This document shows, one piece after another, positions 20,815-34,900 of a DNA stretch of 64,000 bases. Numbering within the stretch: the first letter of the stretch is position 1; each line of letters starts with the position of its first letter. Under the pieces are notes generated by a model. It worked only from the letters and a program-made list of their open reading frames with translations. It was not told where the DNA came from and did not search any database. The stretch is from Gordonia insulae (lineage in GTDB: Bacteria; Actinomycetota; Actinomycetes; Mycobacteriales; Mycobacteriaceae): NCBI RefSeq assembly GCF_003855095.1, contig NZ_CP033972.1, forward strand, positions 5,332,001 through 5,396,000, written 5' to 3'. A program made the position numbers and the translations under genes.

Positions 20815-22965
20815 CGGCGATCGACACGGGTTCGATGGTCATCTCCCAGGGATGGGGCCGTCGACCCTCCACAGTGCATCTCATCGGTGCGGCGGCCGTG
20901 ACGGCCCCGGACCGGGTCGCGTTGCGCGCCGCGTCCGGCCCGATGTCCTTCGCCGAGCTACACGAGCGTGTCGCGGTCACCGCGGGCGTACTCGCCACGC
21001 AGGGGCTCGACGCCGAGGCCGCGGTCGCGGGCACCGTGACCGGTCTGATGCGCAAGGACGGACTGGCGCCGACGGAGATCGCCGGTGAGGCGCAGCGACT
21101 CGTGGGTGAGATCCGTGCGGCCGCCTTCGACGTCGCGGGGTCGGCCGACTGGGGCTCGTTGGCCGGGTTGTTCCGGTCGGCCGCCCACCGCTTCGCCGAT
21201 CGCACCGCCGTCGTCGATCTCGACGGCACGGCGTTGACGTACCGGGAACTGGACGAGCGGTCGGATCGGCTGGCCGCCGGTCTGGTCGCGGTGGGTGCCG
21301 GACCCGAGGTGCTCATCGGGATCGCGCTGCCGCGCACCGCGGAGCTGATCGTCGCCCTGCTCGGTGTGGTCAAGTCCGGTGCGGCCTACCTGCCGCTGGA
21401 TCGTTCGCATCCGATCGAACGCCTGCGCACGATCGTCGAGGACGCGCGGCCCGCGGTGGTGCTCGCCGACGACGAGACGATCGCCGCGTGGTCCGACCTC
21501 GATGTCGCGTTGTCGACGGTCGCCGGCGCCGAGAGCGACGCGGGATTCGATCGGATCCCGACGCGGATCGACGGTGACCATCCGGCCTACGCGATGTACA
21601 CGTCCGGGTCGACCGGCACGCCCAAGGGGGTGGTGGTCACCCACGACGATGTGGTCACGCTGCTGCGGTCGATGGGGGAGATGTACGACTTCTCCGAGCG
21701 CGACGTCTGGACGATGTTCCAGTCGTATGCGTTCGACGTGTCCGTCGGCGAGATCTGGGTGGCCCTGATCTTCGGTGGTCGCCTCGTGGTGCTGGATTAT
21801 TTCACCACCCGTTCGCCCGCCGACTTCGCCGATGTGCTCGAACGCGAGCAGGTGACGGTCGTCAACCTGACGCCGTCGGCGTTCTATCAGCTCGCGGCAG
21901 CGGTGCGACCGCCGACCGCGAAGCGCCTCGCGTCCTCGATCCGGTACATGATCTTCGTCGGTGAGGCACTGGATTTCGCCCAGGTGCGTCGGTGGCACGA
22001 CGACCGGCTGGAGTTCGACGGGACCGCCGGGCCGTCGCTGAACAACATGTACGGGCCGACCGAGGCGACCGTCTACATGACCCGGCGTGAACTGACCGTC
22101 GATTTCGTCGCGAACACCCTGGCCTCCGACATCGGCGGCCCCATCCCGGGCACCCGGACCTATGTCCTCGATCGGCGTCTGGCCCGCGTTCCGGACGGCG
22201 TCCCGGGCGAGTTGTACATCGCCGGTGGCCAGGTCGCCCGCGGCTATCTGGGCCGATTCGCAGTGAACGCAACACGTTTCGTGGCCGACCCGTTCGTCTC
22301 GGGCGAGCGGATGTACCGCACCGGGGACATGGCGATCGTGCGTGGGGACTCGATGGAGTATCTCGGGCGCGTCGACACGCAGGTCAAACTCCGTGGGTTC
22401 CGCATCGAACTCGGTGAGGTCGAGGCCGCGCTGCTCGCCGCGTCCGGCGTGAACGCGGCCGCCGCCGCGATCAAGCAGCGTGACGACCAGCCGGCTCAAC
22501 TCGTGGGTTACGTCGTCGGAACCTCCACCACCGGTGGCCAACTCGATGTGGGGGAGATCCGGTCGGTCGCGGCCACCCGGGTGCCGGACTACATGGTTCC
22601 GGATGTCATCGTGCTACTCGATCAGTTGCCCCTCAACGTCAACGGCAAATTGGATCGCGCAGCCCTCCCTGTTCCGGCGCCCGCCGAGGCCGGCGTCTAC
22701 GAGCCGCCTCGCGACGGCACCGAGCGTCGCATCGCCGACATCGTCGCGTCGGTCCTCGACGTCGACCGGGTCAGCGTGGTCGAGTCGCTGTTCGCGATGG
22801 GCGGGAATTCGCTTGTTGCCGCGCAGATCTCGGCTCGCTGCTCGGATGAATTGGGCGTCGATGTCTCGGTCCGGGACATCTTCGAGGCGCCGGCCGTCCG
22901 GGATCTCGCCGCACGCATCGCCGATCACCGGCACATCCGGCGGCCGGCGCTCGAAGCGGCCGACC
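20811..22965 (+). other. NRPS module 3, A-T part (start of NRPS-2)
   Basis: The first 110 residues are an A-like but incomplete segment. The full A domain starts at about 21156 ([17 protein letters not shown]) and has [13 protein letters not shown] (21594), YRTGDMAIV and NVNGKLDR (near 22640). The specificity residues read D-V-G-N-I-V-M-V-Y-K, which I cannot assign. Unlike the others, it has FVGEALD and [13 protein letters not shown]. The T domain reads [10 protein letters not shown] (near 22800). It is paired in trans with C3 of NRPS-1. Confidence 0.8.
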
Positions 22966-25900
22966 GGGTGGGGCCGATCCCACTGTCCCACGCGCAGCGG
23001 CGGATCTGGTTCCTCGCCGAACTGGATCCCGGCAGCCACGTGTACAACATCCCGCTCGTCCTGCGGTTCCGCGGCGAGTTGTCCCCGTCGGCGCTCGACG
23101 CCGCGATGCGGGATCTCATCGGTCGGCACGAGATCCTCCGGACCGCGTTCCCGGCGGCCGACGGCGTACCCGAGCAGGTCGTGCTGTCCGTCGACACGCA
23201 TGGTCCCGATGTCGTGATCACCCCGCCGGTGCGCGTCCCGGCGTCCGCGGACTCGGCGGCCCTCGATGACGCGGTCGCCGAGATCGTCAGCGCCGGCTTC
23301 GATCTCCGGCAGGCGCCGCCGATCCGGGCGCGGCTGCTCGAACTCGCGCCGGACGACTTCGTCTTCGTCCTGGTCGCCCACCATGTGATCAGCGACGGCG
23401 GTTCGCTCACCCCGCTGGCCCGCGACCTGATGACGGCCTATGCGGCGCGCTGCGTCGACGAGAGCCCCGGATGGCCTGCTCTCGACGTGCAGTACGTCGA
23501 TTACACCCTGTGGCACCGTCGGTTGCTCGGCGACGTCGACGACCCGGATTCTGTTGCCGCGCAGCAGCTCGACTTCTGGGCGGCCACACTCTCCGGTGCT
23601 CCCGAGCTGATCGCGTTGCCGACCGACCGTCCCCGCCCACCGGTTCAGAGCCATCGCGCCGATGCCGTCACGTTCGACCTCGACCCCGAGCTGTTCACCG
23701 GCATCGGGCGGTTCGCGCGCAGCCACAACGTGTCGCTGTTCATGGTTCTGCACGCCGCGCTGGCGGTGGTGCTGCACCGACTCACCGGTGATCGCGACGT
23801 GGTGATCGGCACTCCGTACGCGGGCCGCGGCGAGCCTGCTCTCGATCACCTGGTCGGCATGTTCATGAACACCGTCGTCCTGCGTACCCCGGTCGACCCC
23901 GCGTCGGGCTTCGCGGCGCTCGTCGGCGACGTCCGCGATCGCGACCTCGCGGCACTGGGCAACGCCGACATCCCGTTCGACCTGATCGTCGAGAGGCTTC
24001 AGCCGACACGCAGCGCGGCGCATGCGCCGATCTTCCAGGTCCTGCTCCTGCTACAGGACGCGCAGGGCGCACGTTTCGACCTGCCCGGTGTCGGCGCCGA
24101 ACTGCTCGAGCAGTACCGCGACCTGACCGACCACGATCTCGCGATCACCTTCATCGAGGGTGCCGGGTCGACGGACGTCCTGACCGGCGTGATCGAGTTC
24201 GCCACCGACCTCTTCGACCGGGACACCATGGTCGGCCTCGTCGCCCTGTTCGAACGGATCCTCCGCCAGGTGATCGCCGATCCGGAGAGCCCGGTCGGCG
24301 ACCTGGACGTGCTGACCGTCGAGGACCGTGAGCGGCAGCGACAACTGTCCACGGGTGTGACCGCCACGGAGCCGGCCGGCACCGTGGCCGATGCCGTGTC
24401 CCGACAGGTGTCGTCGACCCCGGACGGCACTGCGCTGGTGTCCGGCGACCGGACCCTGACCTATGCCGAGTTCGGCGCCCGGGTGAATTCCGCGGCCCGC
24501 GAGCTGATCGCCCGCGGCGTGGGACCCGACGTCGCAGTGGGCGTGTGCATCCCGCGGTCGGTGGAGATGGTTGTGGCGATCCACGCCGTGGTCGCGGCAG
24601 GCGGCCAGTATGTCCCCATCGATGCCGCCGCGCCCGCCGACCGGGTGCGCTACATGCTCGACACCGCGGGTGCGCGGCTGGTGCTGGTCGGCTCGGACAC
24701 CGTCCCCGGTGCCATCGCCGAGACGGGCGTGTCGACGTGGCAGATCCGGTGCGATGCGGAGATCACCGGCGACACGGCACCGATCCGCGACGACGAGCGC
24801 ACCGATGTCCTGCGCCCCGGACATGCCGTCTACACGATCTTCACCTCCGGATCGACCGGTCGCCCCAAGGGCGTGACCCTCGCGCACGACGCTGTCGTCA
24901 ACCGGTTGCGGTGGGGGCTCGAGGAACTGCCGATCGATTCGTCCGACGCCGTCATGCTGAAGACCCCGTACACGTTCGACTGTTCGGTGGCGGAGCTGTT
25001 CGCGCCGTTGATGATCGGCGCCCGCATGGTGATCCTGCGCGCGGACGGCCACCTCGATCCGGTGCATGTGGCGCAGCAGATCGCCGAACACCGCGTGACC
25101 ATGGTCCATTTCGTCCCGTCGATGTTGTCGGTGTTCCTCGAGGTCGCGGGACCCGAGCGCATCCGGGCCCTCGACACCGTCCGGATCGTGTCGACGACGG
25201 GCGAGGCGCTGCCACCCGCGGTGGCCGCGCAGACTCGCGACCTGTGGCCGGATGTGTTGTTCTACAACCTCTACGGACCGACCGAGGCCGCCGTGGAGAT
25301 CACCTATCAGCAGATCGGTGGAGTCGACGACTCGGCCGGATCGGTGCCGATCGGCGTCCCGGTCTGGAACTCGACGGCGTTCGTGCTCGACGCCCGACTG
25401 CATCCGGTGCCGTCCGGGGTCGCCGGGGAGCTGTATGTCGGCGGTGTCCAACTCGCCCGCGGATATGCCGCCCGGGCAGATCTGACGGCCGAACGGTTCG
25501 TGCCCGATCCGTTCGGAACGCCCGGGTCAAGGCTCTACCGGACCGGCGACCTGGTCCGCAGGCTGTCCGACGGCACGCTGGATTACCTCGGCCGCACCGA
25601 CTTCCAGGTCAAGCTGCGCGGCCAGCGCGTCGAGCTCGGCGAGATCGAGGCTGTTCTGGCCTCGGCGCCGGGCGTCGTGCACGCCTCGGCGACGGTGGCC
25701 ACGGCTCCCGCGGGTGGCGAACATCTCGTCGCCTACCTCGCCGGGCCGGCGGGTGCCGCGCCGGATGTCGACGCGGTGCGCGCCGCGGTGGCGGATGCGC
25801 TGCCGGAGTACATGCGGCCCACGGTGTGGATGGTGGTCGACGACATCCCGTTGAACTCGGCGGGCAAGCTGGATCGTCGCGCGCTGCCGGAGCCGGAGTT

Positions 25901-28900
25901 CGCGGCCGGCGACTACGTCGCCCCCGAGACGACGGCCGAGGCCACGGTGGCCGCGGTGTTCGCCGACGTCCTGGGCGTCGATCGGGTGTCGGTGACCGAC
26001 AGCTTCTTCGACCTCGGTGGCAACTCGCTGTCGGCGACGCGGGTGGCTGCGCGGGTCGGCGATGCACTCGATGCGGATGTGCCGGTGCGGGCACTGTTCG
26101 ACGCACCGACCGCGCGTGAGCTGGCCGCAGTCGTCGACGCGGGCGGACACCGGACCGACGGCCTCCCGGTTCTGGGGCCCCGACCCCGCATCGGGCGGGA
26201 GCCACTGTCGTTCGCGCAGCGGCGGATGTGGTTCATCAACCAGTTCGACCCGGCCTCGCCGGCCTACAACATCCCGGTGATGCTCCGGCTGCGCGGGCCC
26301 GTCGATGCCGACGCCATGGGTCGCGCCCTCGGCGATGTGGTCGCCCGCCACGAGGTGCTGCGCACCCGGTATCCGGTCGGACCCGACGGCGCCCCGTACC
26401 AGGAGATCGCCGACGTCGCCGACGCCATCGACTCCCTGGACTGGGCGGTCTGCGACGAGGCGGCGGCGCGCGAGATCGTGACACGCGGTGTCGACGTCTC
26501 GCGCGAGGCGCCCATCCGTGCACGTCTGGCGCAGGTCGGGCCAGACGAACACCTGCTCGTCGTGGTCGTGCACCACGTTGCCGCCGACGGGGAATCGGGC
26601 CCCGTCCTCTCCCGGGATCTCGCCGTCGCGTACACCGCACGCGCACAGGGACACTCGCCGGAGTGGTCTCCGATGGCGCTGCAGTACGCCGACTACGCGG
26701 GGTGGCAGCGGGAGCTCCTCGGCGACGATCGTGACCCGGACTCGGAGATCGCCCGGCAGCTCGCCCACTGGGCGACACACCTCGCCGGCCTCCCCGACGT
26801 CCTCGAACTGCCGACCGATCGTCTGCGCCCGAAGGTCGCCTCGATGCGCAGCGGAACAGTCGAGTACACGGTGGGAGCCGACGTGCTCCGCGGACTCGAT
26901 CGACTCGCGCACGAGCGCGGCACCACCCGGTTCATGGTCATCCACGCCGCGCTGGCGGTACTGCTGGCGCGGTTGTCGGCGACCTCCGACATCGCTGTCG
27001 CCACCCCGGTCGCCGGCCGTGGCCACGCAGCACTCGACGATCTCGTCGGCATGTTCGTCAACACGCTCGTGCTGCGTACCGAGGTGACCCCCGACGAGAC
27101 CTTCGCCCGCCTGCTCGACCGGGTGCGCCGCGTCGACGTCGACGCCTTCTCGCACGCGGACGTGCCGTTCGAGCGGGTCGTCGAGGCCCTCGACCCGGTA
27201 CGCTCCGAGGCCTTCGAACCGCTCGCCCAGGTGCTGCTCGTCCTCGACCAGAGCGGCGCGGGGGACAGCGTCGTCGGAGATCTGGAGATCTCCGCCGAGG
27301 ACCCCGGCGCCGACGCAGCCAAGTTCGACCTCACCGTCGGTGTGACCGAGCGGAGCGACGGCGTGCTCGGCGGCAAGATCGTCTACGCCGCAGATCTTTT
27401 CGATCACGCAGGGGCCCAGCGCATCGCGGCGGCGTTCCGCGGCCTGTTGATCGGGATCGCCACGTCCGCGGGGACGGGCCGCGACGTGATCGTCGGCGAC
27501 CTCGCCATCATCGACGAGTCGGAGGCGGCGCAACGGGTCGCCGCCGCCACCGGGCCGCGCGTCGATCTCGCCGCACGGGTGCTGCCCGATGCGACGGCCG
27601 AGTTCGGGGCCGGGCATCCGGATGCCCCGGCGCTGGTGTCCGACGGCCGGGTGGTCGATCACGCGGAGTTCGCCGCGCGGGTGAACACCCTGGCCCGGCA
27701 CCTGATCTCGCTCGGGGTGGGGCCCGACGTCGCGGTGGCCGTGTGCATCCCGCGGTCGGTGGAAATGGTCGTCGCGATCCACGCGGTGGTGACCGCAGGT
27801 GGGCAGTACGTGCCCGTCGACACCGAGGCCCCGACCGACCGGGCCGGCTACATCATCGGCTCTGCCGGGGCGGTGGTGCTGCTGGTCGCCCCCGGTGATC
27901 GTCCGGATCCCTTCCGCGACAGCACGACACCGATCGTCGTCGTCGACGCCCACGAGCCCGTCGATCCCCGTGCCCCCGGCGGGCGACCGATCACCGACGC
28001 CGACCGGATCGGACCACTGCGGCCCGATCACGCCGCCTACACCATCTTCACCTCGGGCTCGACCGGGCGGCCGAAGGGTGTCACGGTCAGACACCGCTCG
28101 GTGCTCAACCGATTGCGGTGGGGCCTGGCGGCCTTCCCTGTCGGAACCGATGACACCGTGATCCTCAAGACGCCGTACACCTTCGACGTGTCGGTGCCGG
28201 AATTGTTCGCTCCGCTGATCGCCGGTGCACGACTGGTCATCGCGCGCCATGGCGGACACACGGACCCGACCTACCTCGCCGACGCGCTCGAGACCCATCG
28301 GGTGACGTCGGTGCATTTCGTGCCGTCGATGCTGTCGGTGTTCCTCGACGTCGTCCCCGCAGCGCAACTCACACGGCTGCGCCACCTCCGGTACGTCTTC
28401 TGCTCCGGGGAGGCCCTGCCGCCCACGGTGGCCGCCGCAACCCGGGAAGCGTTCCCGCAGGCGGGATTGCACGACCTGTTCGGTCCCACCGAGGCCGCCG
28501 TCGAGGTGGCCCACCAGGAACTCGACGTGGTCGGCGACATCGTGCCGATCGGCCGTCCGGTGTGGAACACCCAGACCCTCGTGCTCGATGCCCGCCTGCG
28601 GGTGGTGCCGGTGGGCGTGCCCGGCGAGTTATACCTCGGCGGGGTGCAGGTGGCCCGTGGCTACTCCGGCCGCCCCGACCTCACCGCGGACCGCTTCGTG
28701 GCCAACCCGTACGGTGCGCCGGGTTCCCGGCTGTATCGCACCGGCGACCTCGTCCGGGTCAACTCGGCCGACGAGCTGGAGTACCTGGGCCGCACCGATT
28801 TCCAGGTGAAGTTGCGCGGTCAGCGCGTGGAGTTGGGTGAGATCGAGTCGGTGTTGGCGGGTGTGTCGGGCGTCGTCCACGCGGCGGCCACCGTCGCCAC

Positions 28901-31900
28901 CGGGCCCGGTGGCGCGCAGCACCTCGTGGCCTACCTCGCGCCCACGTCGACGGTCGACGTCGAGGCGGCGCGACGGGACGTGACCGCCGTGCTGCCGCAG
29001 TACATGTGGCCGACCGTGTGGACGGTGCTCGACGAGTTGCCACTGGGCACTGCCGGCAAGCTCGATCGCCGAGCACTCCCGCAGCCCGATTTCTCGACCG
29101 CGACGACCGCCGACCCGGTCGCGCCGGGTACCGACGCGGAGCGGCGCATCGCGGAGATCGTCGCGGGCGTGTTGGGTGTCGACCGCATCGGGGTCACGGA
29201 ATCGTTCTTCGCGGCCGGCGGCGACTCCATCATGTCGATCCAGCTGTCCTCGCTGTTGCGAGCCGCGGGATTCGCGGTGAGTCCGCGAGAGATATTCGAA
29301 CACAAGACAATCCGGGCACTGGCGCGCTCGGTCGGGGAGGCCTCGCAGGGTGTGCTGGAGGAGTACCCCGGTGGTGGTGCCGGCGAGGTGGCGATCACGC
29401 CGACGGTCCACTGGATGCTCGAACACGCCGATGTCGCGACCGACGTCGCGGACTACTCCCAGGCCGTCGTGCTCGCGCTGCCCGCCGACGTCGACGATGC
29501 GGGACTCGTCCGCGTCCTCGCGGCGGTCGTCGAGCACCATCCGATGCTGTCGTCACGCCTGGCGCCGGGACCCGACGGCCCGGTCATGCATGCGGGCGAA
29601 CCGTTCGACGCCGCCGCCGCGCTGACCGTCCGGACCGGCGCGGACGTCGCCGCCCAGGGCGGATCGACCGACCGGGACGCCCGCATCCGGTCGGCCCACG
29701 CCCAGGCGGTCGGCCGGCTCGATCCGTCCGCGGCGCGGATGCTGGCGTGCGTGGCCGACCGCGCCGATTCAGACGCACCGGGTCACCTCGTCCTGGCCGT
29801 GCACCACCTCGCTGTGGATGCTGTCTCGTGGCGTCACATCGTCACCGATCTCGCCGTGGCGTGGTCACAGCACCGCGCGGGCGAACCGATCAGCCTGCAG
29901 ACCAACGGCACCTCGATGCGTCGCTGGGCGGGCGTGCTCGCCGATCTCGCGACCCGCACCGACGAACTGCCGATCTGGGATCGGCACCTCCCCGAGCACC
30001 CGACACGGCTGGGCGGGTCGCTCGAGCGGGACCGGGACCGGCAGTCCACCGTCCGATCCGCGACGCACCGCGTGCCGGTCGACACCACCGAGGCCGTCCT
30101 CGGCCGCGTCGCCGCGGCCTTCCGTACCGGTGCAGACGACATCATGCTCGCGGCTCTCGGACTCGCCGTGGCCCGCCACCGGGGTGGGCCGACGCCGGTG
30201 TCGGTGCTCCTCGAAGGCCACGGCCGGCACGAGCAGGTGGCGGCAGGTGCGGATCTGTCCCGCACGGTCGGCTGGTTCACCAGCGTCTCGCCCCTGACCG
30301 TCGACATCGATCCGGCAGCGCCGGTCGGTGCGGTGGTCAAGGCCACCAAGGAGGCCGTCGCCGAGCGACCCGACGACGGGATCGCGTTCGGTTCACTGCG
30401 TTACCTGCTGGACGATTCGCCGCTGGCATCGCGGCCGTTGCCGCCGATCACGTTCAACTTCCTCGGCGCGGGCACGCGTGAGACGCGGGTCGGCGCGGAG
30501 GCGGACGAGAGCATCGCCTTCGCCCCGGTCGTCGACGCACCACGCCTGCCCGGCAGCGTCGCCGGCGCAATGGCCGTGCTCGCCGAACTCGCGATCAACA
30601 TCAACACCGTGCCGAGCGTGGACGGTCGCGTCCTGGAGGCGGAGTTCAGCGCTCCGGCAGCGATTCTCGACCAGGACACGGTGACGTCGCTGGCCGACGG
30701 CTTCCGCGCGGCGCTCGCGGAGATCGCGGCACATGTGGACGAGGTCGGGGACCCGGGACTCAGCCCGTCCGATGTCACCGCGACCGGTCTGACCCAGCAG
30801 GAACTGGACGAGCTCGCCACCCGGTACCCGGGGGCCGACGTGTGGTCACTCACCCCGCTGCAACGGGGCCTGTTCTACCAGGCGGAACTCACGCGGCCGG
30901 CCAAGGCCGACGGCACCGGCGCAGGCCTCGACGTCTACGTCACCCAGGGCGTCATCGACGTGCACGGCGACGACCTGCGTGGCGGGGTCGATGCCGACCG
31001 CCTGCAGGAATCCGCCCGACGTCTGCTCGGCGATCACCGCGTGCTCCGCTCCGGATACCTGCGGACCGCGTCCGGGACCCCGGTCGCGGTGGTGCCGCGA
31101 CACGTCGAACCCGGTTGGACGGAAGACGATCTCAGCGGCCTGCCGATCGCCGAGGCGCAACGGCGTGCCGCCGAGGCGGCGCTCACCGACCGGATCACGC
31201 CGTTCGATCTGGCCGTGCCACCACTGCTGCGGTTCCGGCTGATCCGGCTCCCCGGCGGCATCGCCCGTCTCGTCGTGACCAACCATCACCTGCTGCTCGA
31301 CGGGTGGTCCAACCCGCTCGTGCTCGCCGAGTTGTTCGCCCACCACGGCGGTCTCGAACTCCCCGGCACCGACGAGGCGATCTCCGGTGACTTCGGTGAC
31401 TTTCTCGACTGGCTCGCGGCCCGCGACGACGCGGCCGGGCTCGCGGTGTGGCGCGACATCCTGGCCGACGTCGACGGACCGACCCTCGTGCGGCCCGGAT
31501 ACCGTCCCGGCGCAAGCGAATTGCCGCAGGACAAGGCGGTCGCGACCGGGCCGGAGCTGGCGGGGCAGCTGGCGCGATTGGCGCGTGAGCGCGACACCAC
31601 CGTCCCGACGATCCTGCAGTACGCCTGGGGCGTCCTGCTGTCGCGACTGACCGGCGCGACCACGGTCACCTTCGGCGAGACGGTGTCCGGGCGGCCGCCG
31701 GAACTACCCGGCGTCGAGACCATGATCGGCCTGTTCATCAACACCCTCCCGGTGGTGGTCACCGTCGACCCGGCGCAGCCGGTACACGCGGGACTCGCCG
31801 CCCTACAGGGCACCAAGGCGCGCCTCCTCGACCATCAGCACCTCGGTCTCGCCGACATCGCCTCGGCGACCGGGCTGCACACCCTCTTCGACACCCTGAC

Positions 31901-34900
31901 CGTCTACGAGTCGTATCCGGTGGACGCCGACGCGGTCACCGCGGGCAGTTCCGCCGCCGGCCTCGAGATCACCCAGGTGTCGCTCACCGACGCGACGCAC
32001 TACCCGCTCAATCTCGCCGCCGCACCGTCCGGCGACGACATCGCACTGACGTTCAAGTACCTCCCGGGGGCGTTCTCGGACACCGAGATCGAACACATCG
32101 CCGGGCTGTACCGCAGGCTGCTCGCCGGCTTCGTCGCGGCTCCCGCATCGCCGGTCGGCGACATCGTGCTCGCCGGCCCCGAGGAACGTGCCGCGCTCAC
32201 CCCGTTGACCGAGCCGACCGCGGTCGGGCCGCAGACGATCACCGAGATCCTCGCGGCCCGCGACGTGACCGGCGACCGACCCGCACTGATCCTCGGCGAC
32301 CGGTCGATCACCCACGACGAGTTCGGCGACCGCACAGGCAGACTCGGGCGCCTGCTCATCGACGAGGGTGTCGGGCCGGGCGACGTGGTGGCGGTCGCGA
32401 TCGGCCGGTCGGTCGAGTCCGTCGTCGCGGTGTGGTCGGTGCTCGTCACGGGCGCCGCCTACCTGCCGATCGACCCCACCCTCCCGCCGGATCGTGTCGC
32501 GCACATGCTCACCGACTCCGGTGTCTGCGTCGCACTGACCACCGATGCCGACGTCGTCGGCCTCGGCGGCGACGACATCACCTGGATCTCCGTCGACAGC
32601 CCGTCCACCCGTACGCGTCTCGACGGCCTGTCGGGCAGCGCGGTCACCGATGACGAGCGCACCCGCGCCCCGCGCCTCGACGACATCGCGTACCTGATCT
32701 ACACGTCGGGCTCCACCGGGCGGCCCAAGGCGGTGGCGGTGTCCCACCGCGGTGTCGCCGACCTGCTGCACGCACAGCGGGCCATCTCGGGCACCGAGCC
32801 CGACACCCGGGTGTTGCACGTGGCGTCCCCGAGCTTCGACGCCGCCTTCTTCGAGATGGTCTGGGCCATCGGACACGGTGCCACCCTGGTCATCTCGCCC
32901 TCCGATGTGTTCGGCGGACCGGCGCTCGTCGACGTCATCGTGCGGGGCGCCGTCACGGACGCCGTCATCACGCCTGCGGTGCTCGCGACGATGGACCCCG
33001 CCGGTGTGACCACACTCCGGCACCTCACCACGGCCGGCGAGGCGTGCCCGCCCGCAGTCGTCGCGGCGTGGGCTCCCGGCCGGGAGATGGTCAACCTCTA
33101 CGGACCGTCGGAGACGACGGTGTGGGCGACGTCGGCCACCGTGCGACCCGACGAGCCGATCAGCATCGGCCGTCCGATCGCCGGGTTCTCGGTCGCGGTG
33201 CTCGACGAGCGCCTGCATCCGGTGCCCGTCGGCGCCGTCGGCGAGCTCTACCTGGCGGGCGATGCCCTCGCCCTCGGCTATCTGAACCGGACCGGGTTGT
33301 CGGCGGCATCGTTCGTGGCCGATCCGTATGGCGCGCCGGGCAACCGGATGTACCGCACCGGCGATCTCGTCCGCTGGACACCGGACGGCCCGACGCGGAC
33401 GCATCGCCTCGAGTTCGCCGGCCGCGCCGACTTCCAGGTCAAGATCAACGGCCAGCGTGTCGAACTCGGCGAGATCGACGCCGCGCTGGCCGCGCAACCG
33501 GGCGTCGCCACCGCGGTGACACTGGGTCTCGATGCACCGGGTGGCGCCGCCCGCCTCGTGAGCTACGTTGTCGCCGAACCGGACTCCGCTATCCCTGTCG
33601 ATCCGGACACACTCACGGCCGCGGTGGGCGGACGGCTGGCCCGGTACATGGTGCCGTCGGCCGTCATCGTGCTCGATGCGCTCCCGCTCACCGCGAGCGG
33701 CAAGCTCGACCGCCGCGCGCTGCCGGAACCGGCGTGGGGATCGGCGGACGGCATGGTCGTCGCCGCGACGCCGGACGAGTCGGCCATCGCGGAGATCGTC
33801 GCCGATCTCCTCGGCCGCGACCGCGTCGGCGTCACCGAATCGTTCTTCGACCTCGGCGGCAACTCGCTGTCGGCGACGCGTCTGGCCGCGCGCATCTCGT
33901 CGCGCTTGCGCACCGATGTCGCGGTCCGCGACGTGTTCGACAATCCGACGGTTCGTGAGCTCGCCGGCCTGACCGTGGCCGCATCGGCGACGCGGGGTTC
34001 GCGGATGTCGGTCGTGCCCGGATCGATCGCCCGTCCGGACCTGCAGCCACTGTCCTACTCGCAGCAGCGCATCTGGTTCATCAATCGTTTCGACCCCGCG
34101 TCGCCCGCCTACAACATCCCGTTGGTGCTCGAGCTCGGCGGCGACCTCGACGTGGGCGCGCTCCGCGCAGCACTCGTGGACGTGGTCGGCCGGCACGAGG
34201 TGTTGCGCAGCACTTTCGACGACGTCGACGGAATGCCCGCCCAATGCGTGCACCCGATCGCCGACGTGGACGCGATGCTGCCGTGGCGCGAGGTCCGCGG
34301 GTCGGCGCCGGACATCACCTCCGCGGTGACCGACGCGGTCGCCACGGGTTTCGACGTCGCCGCGCAGCTGCCCGTGCGTGCGGTGCTGGGCTCCGACACC
34401 GGAGCAGAGCAGCGGCACGTGCTGGCCCTCGTGGTCCACCACATCGCCGCCGACGGTGAGTCGATGGCGCCGCTGCTCACCGATGTCCTGACCGCCTACC
34501 GCGCGCGGACCGCCGGCCGGGCGCCCGACTGGACGCCACTGTCGGTGCAGTTCGCGGACTACGCCCTGTGGCAGCGTGCGGTACTCGGTGACGCCGACGA
34601 TCCCGGGTCGGCGCTTGCCGCGCAAACCCGTTACTGGACGGAACAACTGGCCGCGCTCCCGGATGTGCTCGAACTCCCCGCCGACCGGGCGCGACCGGCT
34701 GTCGCGTCGATGCGCGGCGCATCGGTCGGTCTCGACATCCCGGCCGACGTCGTGGCCGCCGTCACGACCCTTGCGGGAACGGCCGGTGTCACGCCGTTCA
34801 TGGTGGTGCACGCCGCGCTCGCGGTACTGCTGTCGCGACTGTCGGGTACGTCCGACATCGCGATCGGCACCCCGATCGCCGGACGCGGCGACGCCGCCTT

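Noticed and set aside
20596..20820. The break between NRPS-1 and NRPS-2 as a sequencing frameshift within the repeat
   Set aside because: The unit is 36 bases, so copy-number error would not change frame. Joining the two would also leave two incomplete A-like segments in a row. A separate start in a GTGA overlap is simpler, though long-read data would settle it.
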